A stretch of 64,000 bases of DNA from Coniferiporia sulphurascens (lineage: Eukaryota; Basidiomycota; Agaricomycetes; Hymenochaetales; Hymenochaetaceae). How positions within the stretch are numbered: position 1 is the first letter of the stretch; each line of letters opens with the position of its first letter. The stretch covers positions 3,906,001 to 3,970,000 of the forward strand of contig NBBA01000001.1 of assembly GCA_002794785.1 (NCBI GenBank). Direction: 5' to 3'. This document shows, one piece after another, positions 59,687 to 64,000 of the stretch. Both the position numbers and the translations under genes were made by a program. Below the pieces are notes generated by a model. That model did not search any database and had not been told where the DNA came from. It saw nothing but the letters and a program-made list of their open reading frames with translations.

Positions 59687-61401
59687 CTATAAGCGCCCGC
59701 TTTGCACGTTTTCGAATCGGCTCACACACGAATTTGGACGATAATCTATTCAATCGGTATCAGCAACCGCTTACCCAACGGCTCCAAGGCACGGGAACGA
59801 AGAAGAGAGCGTAGGAACGCGAACGTACCGAAGCTATCAGATGGATCGCACCAGCATTTCCCCTGTTGGTGGAATTGTCCTTGCGGGCATCGCTGGAAAG
59901 GGTCGTGGCGATATCCAATGTCGCGGAAGAAATGAATCTGGCTTTTGTTCGCAAATAACGCCGCAGCGATGCTGTGTACAGGAGCATCCCCCCAACGCTC
60001 ATAATAGAAACCACCTTTGCTCTCAAGATGTTTAAAAAAGGCACTATATGCATCCCCTCGCCAGAAATCCATATCTGCGATCTCGAAATTGCTCCAGACT
60101 TCAGGAGAAGTTATAAGAAATACTTAAATCAAATGAAGAAGAGATAAACGTACAGTGGCACAAATTGTATGATTCCCCACCGTCGTTCGAGAGATAGTCC
60201 ATCATATTGTTTTCTGCAAGATATTGAGGGTGTTCTTTAATGAACTCCTTCACAGCTGACCACAACGTAGGGATGGTTTGTTGCCACTCGTAAAGTGAGA
60301 TCGTAAAACCTATTTGATTAGATGAACGTGTAAGGAGACCGAGACGATGAATGGCAATATCGTATCTCACTGTAAACTTTATTTTCCTCCTGCATCATGA
60401 GGAAAGGATCATAGTCCATATTACAGAAGAACTTGACGCCGGGTTCTACCCGCCAGTAATATCGATATTGTTGGAGGAGCTCATGGCGATAAAAGAACTG
60501 TATGGCATAAATCGCGTAAATACCAAAGGGAGAAAACTTAAAGCAATACTTTGTGCACGTACTCCCGAATTGAACCTGCACATATTTCGATATCTATATG
60601 CAGCAGCGCCAATATTAGAGATCCGCTTCTACAACCCACGGCCGCTATAAAACTCACGAAACACTCCCTAAGAACAAGTTTGAATTAGCACAGCTGACCT
60701 GTCGGCTCCGAAAAGCCCATATTACGTACCCCCATAAATAACATTTTGTGCCATCAGCCTATTGCGCCCATCTCGCGCGCGGTCCTCATCAATCCAGTCC
60801 GGCTGGTTCCAATGGTCGTGCGGAATGACTCCATACGAGACGTTCCCTGACACAAGCTGGCTTGTGCGCCTAGTATATGCTTAAATATTGAAGAGAGCGG
60901 AAAGACAGCTGAACAAAGGAACGCACTGAATAAAGCTTTCGCTGAAAGGCTCATCGTTTAGAAATACCCAGGGGTATTTGTACTTTGAGTTGAACCTGTC
61001 CTCGAGCTCCCTTATTGCGAGCGCCGCGTCGTTTACCTCGGAATTTCTGACGAGCATGACTATGGTCGCATTGGCTCGCAAAGACTTGACATCTACATCG
61101 GAAACAGAGGCATTTCCCAGGCGGTCTGCAAGAAGGTCTACAAGGTCTGCAGTCGATGCCTCGCTGAGGGGCTGCGAAAGGCGATCGGACGCGGACCCGC
61201 GCCAGTTGACGGACGATGAGCGGGCATAGCCTCCGTCCACGGAGAAGCTGCGGATATAGTGCAGGGTGATCTGCGCGTCCATGAGCTCGTGCTTCAGTAG
61301 ATACGTGCATCAAGGCTTACGAGGAGAATAACGACGGGAACGAGGTATCTCAGACTCGTGCCGAGGCGGACGGACTGGGCGGCCGCGAAAGGATTGCCCA
61401 T
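59687..61401 (-). CDS. Alpha-1,2-mannosyltransferase, KRE2/MNT1/KTR family (GT15)
   Basis: A type II Golgi enzyme that adds alpha-1,2-mannose to O- and N-glycans from GDP-mannose. Nine exons (61401-61321, 61270-60927, 60869-60730, 60667-60658, 60593-60563, 60497-60371, 60309-60154, 60098-59829, 59745-59687) sum to 1,218 nt, 405 residues. The anchor is [17 protein letters not shown] near residue 20. Family blocks are [67 protein letters not shown] (with the catalytic-region EPG and metal-site DYD), [13 protein letters not shown], and [14 protein letters not shown] to [10 protein letters not shown]. One internal exon is only 10 nt. The end [12 protein letters not shown] is typical. Confidence 0.95.
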
Positions 61402-64000
61402 GTCTAGAACAACGCAGCGGCAGCGACGGCGGCGGGCGCTGGTGGAAGAGTCGTAAAGGCAGCGACGGGGAGAAGGAGGAGGACGAAGGAAAGGTGATGG
61501 AGAGGAAGGAGGAGATAGAGGCGGCAAATGTGGGGCATAGCTGGATGATTACTTCATTGCGTATAAAACGAAGCGGAAATTGGGTCTTGGCTGCGGACGG
61601 GATTCAAATCGGGGTCCGCGCCATGAGAAGGGTCCATACGAGGAAGGTGTGACAACAGCCTTTGTGACTATCCTCGTTATGACCTTGACAACGGGTGGAG
61701 CGGGTGGCGCGTCTCCGTGACGCTTTCCACTGATCATCTATACCTGGCGCTGATTGCTGCCATCGCATAAATATCAGTGTACAACCCCTTTTCTCATTAC
61801 CCGACTGAGAATCCCTCGCCACCGTGACAGAGCTCGTGTGGCTCGGCTCGGCTCCGGCTATCTTTAAATAGAACTCATTCTCATTCGCGCAGCCCCCGGA
61901 TACCGACGACCGCCGCCGCAGCAAGCAGGTACACTCGTGGCGGAAAGGCTGCCGCTCGATGTCGATGGAAGCCTCGTTCTCGTGATCCTAAGCTCGATAT
62001 ACTAACGGCCCGCCGTGCGCTTCACTCGGTACACTAGTACTGCCTCCGGAAAACATACGAGTTAACCGACATTAATTCGGGAGCATACGCGGATTCATGT
62101 GCTCTGATCATCCTCTCATAACCCAGAACATGCTAAGCTCATATTTTCTTTTTAAAAACGACCTTCTTCCACGTACTCCTTTTCCCACATCGCCGATTCG
62201 ACCTCGGACGCCACAATGGGAAGGTCTATAACCTATTGAGGAAAGTCTATACCCGCCTAAAAACTAACGAAGGTTATTATGTAATCTCACCTTCACTCCT
62301 ACAATAGCCGACGTACTTAGCCGAGTAAGTACATATTACTGGATGCATTTCAGAACGCGCAGAGCAAAATTGCGGCCCCCTGCGTTGTTTACGGATCCGA
62401 CACAGAGCTTCTATTAACGGCCTCCGAGATGGCCATCCGCAGTTTTTTTAATGCAAAGTGCGCCGTATTCCTTATCGACTTCACACTCGCGAACAGGTTA
62501 ACCGGAGCTTCCTTTGCAATAGAAATAGCAAAGCCTGCTACTTATTCTTCTCCCCTTACCTCCACGCCACGGGCCACCGTTGAATATAGACCATTAATAT
62601 TCCACAAGTTCAATTTCTGGGTACCTTCTAGGCCGTGCGCCATTCTCGGAAGATCGTGAGTAATGCACGGACGTACCCGGCGTGCTGTGTTGCTACCGCG
62701 GGCCGTTTAAACCCAGTGCATCAACTCGACTGTCTCAGGTCTTCGAACTGCGCAAGGGGCAGGGCGCCCTCCGGCACTGCCTCACATACCGGACTCCTAT
62801 CGTTGGGCCACATCGGCGGCAGGCAGCCGGTAGTCACTAGCATTGCCGCCCGTGTCAGCTCGATTCAAGTCAAGTACTTCTAATGCGACATGAGACGGGC
62901 TCTATACTAGACAACGCAACTGGTTCTCGTCAAGCTTCTCCCAGCTTGCATGTTCTTATGGCATCAGACCAGTATCCATCGATGAAAGCTTGCTGCTGCA
63001 AGAGCGTTCTGTTTCTGGCTTTCCGTCGGCCTCCGGTCTGCGACAACGCCACTTTGTTCTTTGATATCTACTCGACCTTCTTTGGGTATACTCCGCGGCA
63101 ACTGCCCCTGCAGCTTCTTCAAGACTTTTATGTGCAATGGAATGGAATGCGTTGCACGTACGGTGTGCCACCGGTCCTGAAACTTTTCTGACGACTGGAG
63201 CATCCCGCCTCTAATGAGCCGATGGTTTGGGAATAGCTCGCCTAAATTGCGAGTCCGAGTGTACGACCAACTTTGCTATCTTCCTTAACAGCATACACAT
63301 TTCTGTGGCCAAAGTTGCGTCTCAATTGGCCGTCCGAATTGACTCACTATCCCCGAGGTATTTTCGTGCGACAAGGTCTGTCATCAGGGTTACTTCGGCT
63401 GTATACGCCCGCGGCCCGAGTCCCTTTCTCGCCACACTATTTACCTCTTATTTAAAAAAATCGTAGGCAATAATGATTATTAGTATGGGACCCTTGTGTT
63501 GTGTTGTGTGTCTTCAGCGCCGGATATAATAGAAGTAAAAAAATATGACGATACTACCTAAGTATTTAGCCCTGAGCGCCGACTACGACGAGAGCGCAGG
63601 CTGAAGTTTTCATCGCCGTATCGGATGTGCGCGAAACACGAAGACTCGACGGGCGGGACACAGGCGCGTTTTATCCTCAGATGCGATCAATCTTCGCGGA
63701 TTAGTTTTGACGCGGATGTCATCTTTCCGTTATACTACAGTAGCACTAGTACTGATCATAAGAAAATACAACGCGCCATAATTGACCATCCTATATATCA
63801 TAAAAATATGCATGACACCCAAGGGAAATTTGAGTAGTATTGACACATTCTGTAACTCTGTCTGTCTGTCCATGCTGAATATTAATCGCGAGCCCTCCTA
63901 ACTTATGTTTTGCGTGTAATAGAATCCCGATATCCACGTTTTTGCCGAAAATGCAAACTTAACCGGCATGTCAGGACTCAGGAAGCCATATGATAAGCGT
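61402..64000. other. Terminal 2.6 kb without a recognised gene
   Basis: The part next to 61401 should be the GT15 promoter. The longest ORFs (for example 62883-63191, 102 codons) show no family motif, and neighbouring frames do not splice into a sensible protein. No repeats, tRNA or transposon ends recognised. A gene fragment continuing past the right edge cannot be excluded. Confidence 0.5.

Noticed and set aside
61595..61625. gattcaaatcggggtcc resembling a tRNA T-loop
   Set aside because: No matching T-stem, anticodon arm or acceptor stem could be drawn around it.
62883..63191. 102-codon ORF near the right edge
   Set aside because: No motif, no neighbouring exons in phase, and ordinary composition; length alone is not enough.

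Overview
The window comes from a filamentous basidiomycete, most likely a wood-decay agaricomycete of the polypore type. The evidence is dense genes on both strands, many very short introns (mostly 48-75 nt, GT-AG), a CYP63-like P450, a basidiomycete-type F-box-like protein and a GT15 mannosyltransferase. Almost every gene had to be rebuilt by splicing. Exon borders given here come from reading frames, splice consensus and family conservation. In the completed models the exon lengths sum to a multiple of three.

Layout. 1-2607 (-): UTP14, running off the left edge. 2736-3374 (+): GNAT acetyltransferase. 3751-4309 (-): ubiquitin-eL40 fusion. 4615-9064 (+): membrane-anchored beta-propeller amidohydrolase. 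9189-11120 (-) and 11379-13034 (+): delta-COP and COG8, divergent from one 258-bp spacer. 13114-14033 (-): multi-pass membrane protein. 14274-15892 (+): mitochondrial class-I release factor of RF2 type. 15893-19526: gene-free low-complexity block. 19527-21089 (-): F-box/LRR-like protein. 21776-26066 (-): importin-9/Kap114 in 20 exons, divergent from an RS-rich nuclear protein at 26240-27765 (+). 27975-30646 (-): the circularly permuted GTPase NOG2, whose one long intron holds an H/ACA snoRNA-like structure. 30966-32715 and 33430-35793 (+): two diverged tandem members of an unrecognised helical family. 36296-38543 (+): F-box-like protein. 39478-41379 (+): second amidohydrolase, frameshifted at its 3' end. 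43016-44442 (+): inositol monophosphatase, with one frameshift and three consecutive microexons. 44903-46082 (+): proteasome alpha5. 46248-46762 and 47122-47786 (-): tandem RidA-family enzymes, one predicted mitochondrial. 48016-49414 (+): mitochondrial NADH-cytochrome b5 reductase. 49847-54834 (+): ubiquitin protease Ubp2. 55355-55684 (-): small coiled-coil protein. 56251-58798 (+): CYP63-like P450. 59687-61401 (-): GT15 mannosyltransferase. 61402-64000: no gene recognised.

The genes are mainly housekeeping: ribosome biogenesis (UTP14, NOG2, eL40), Golgi traffic and glycosylation (delta-COP, COG8, GT15), ubiquitin-proteasome (ubiquitin, Ubp2, alpha5, F-box proteins), nuclear import and mitochondrial function. 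They are not an operon or a metabolic cluster. The points most worth following up are the intronic snoRNA candidate, the RF2-type mitochondrial release factor, the unknown tandem family, the run of microexons and GC-AG introns, two single-base frameshifts, and the hexamer-rich intergenic block.
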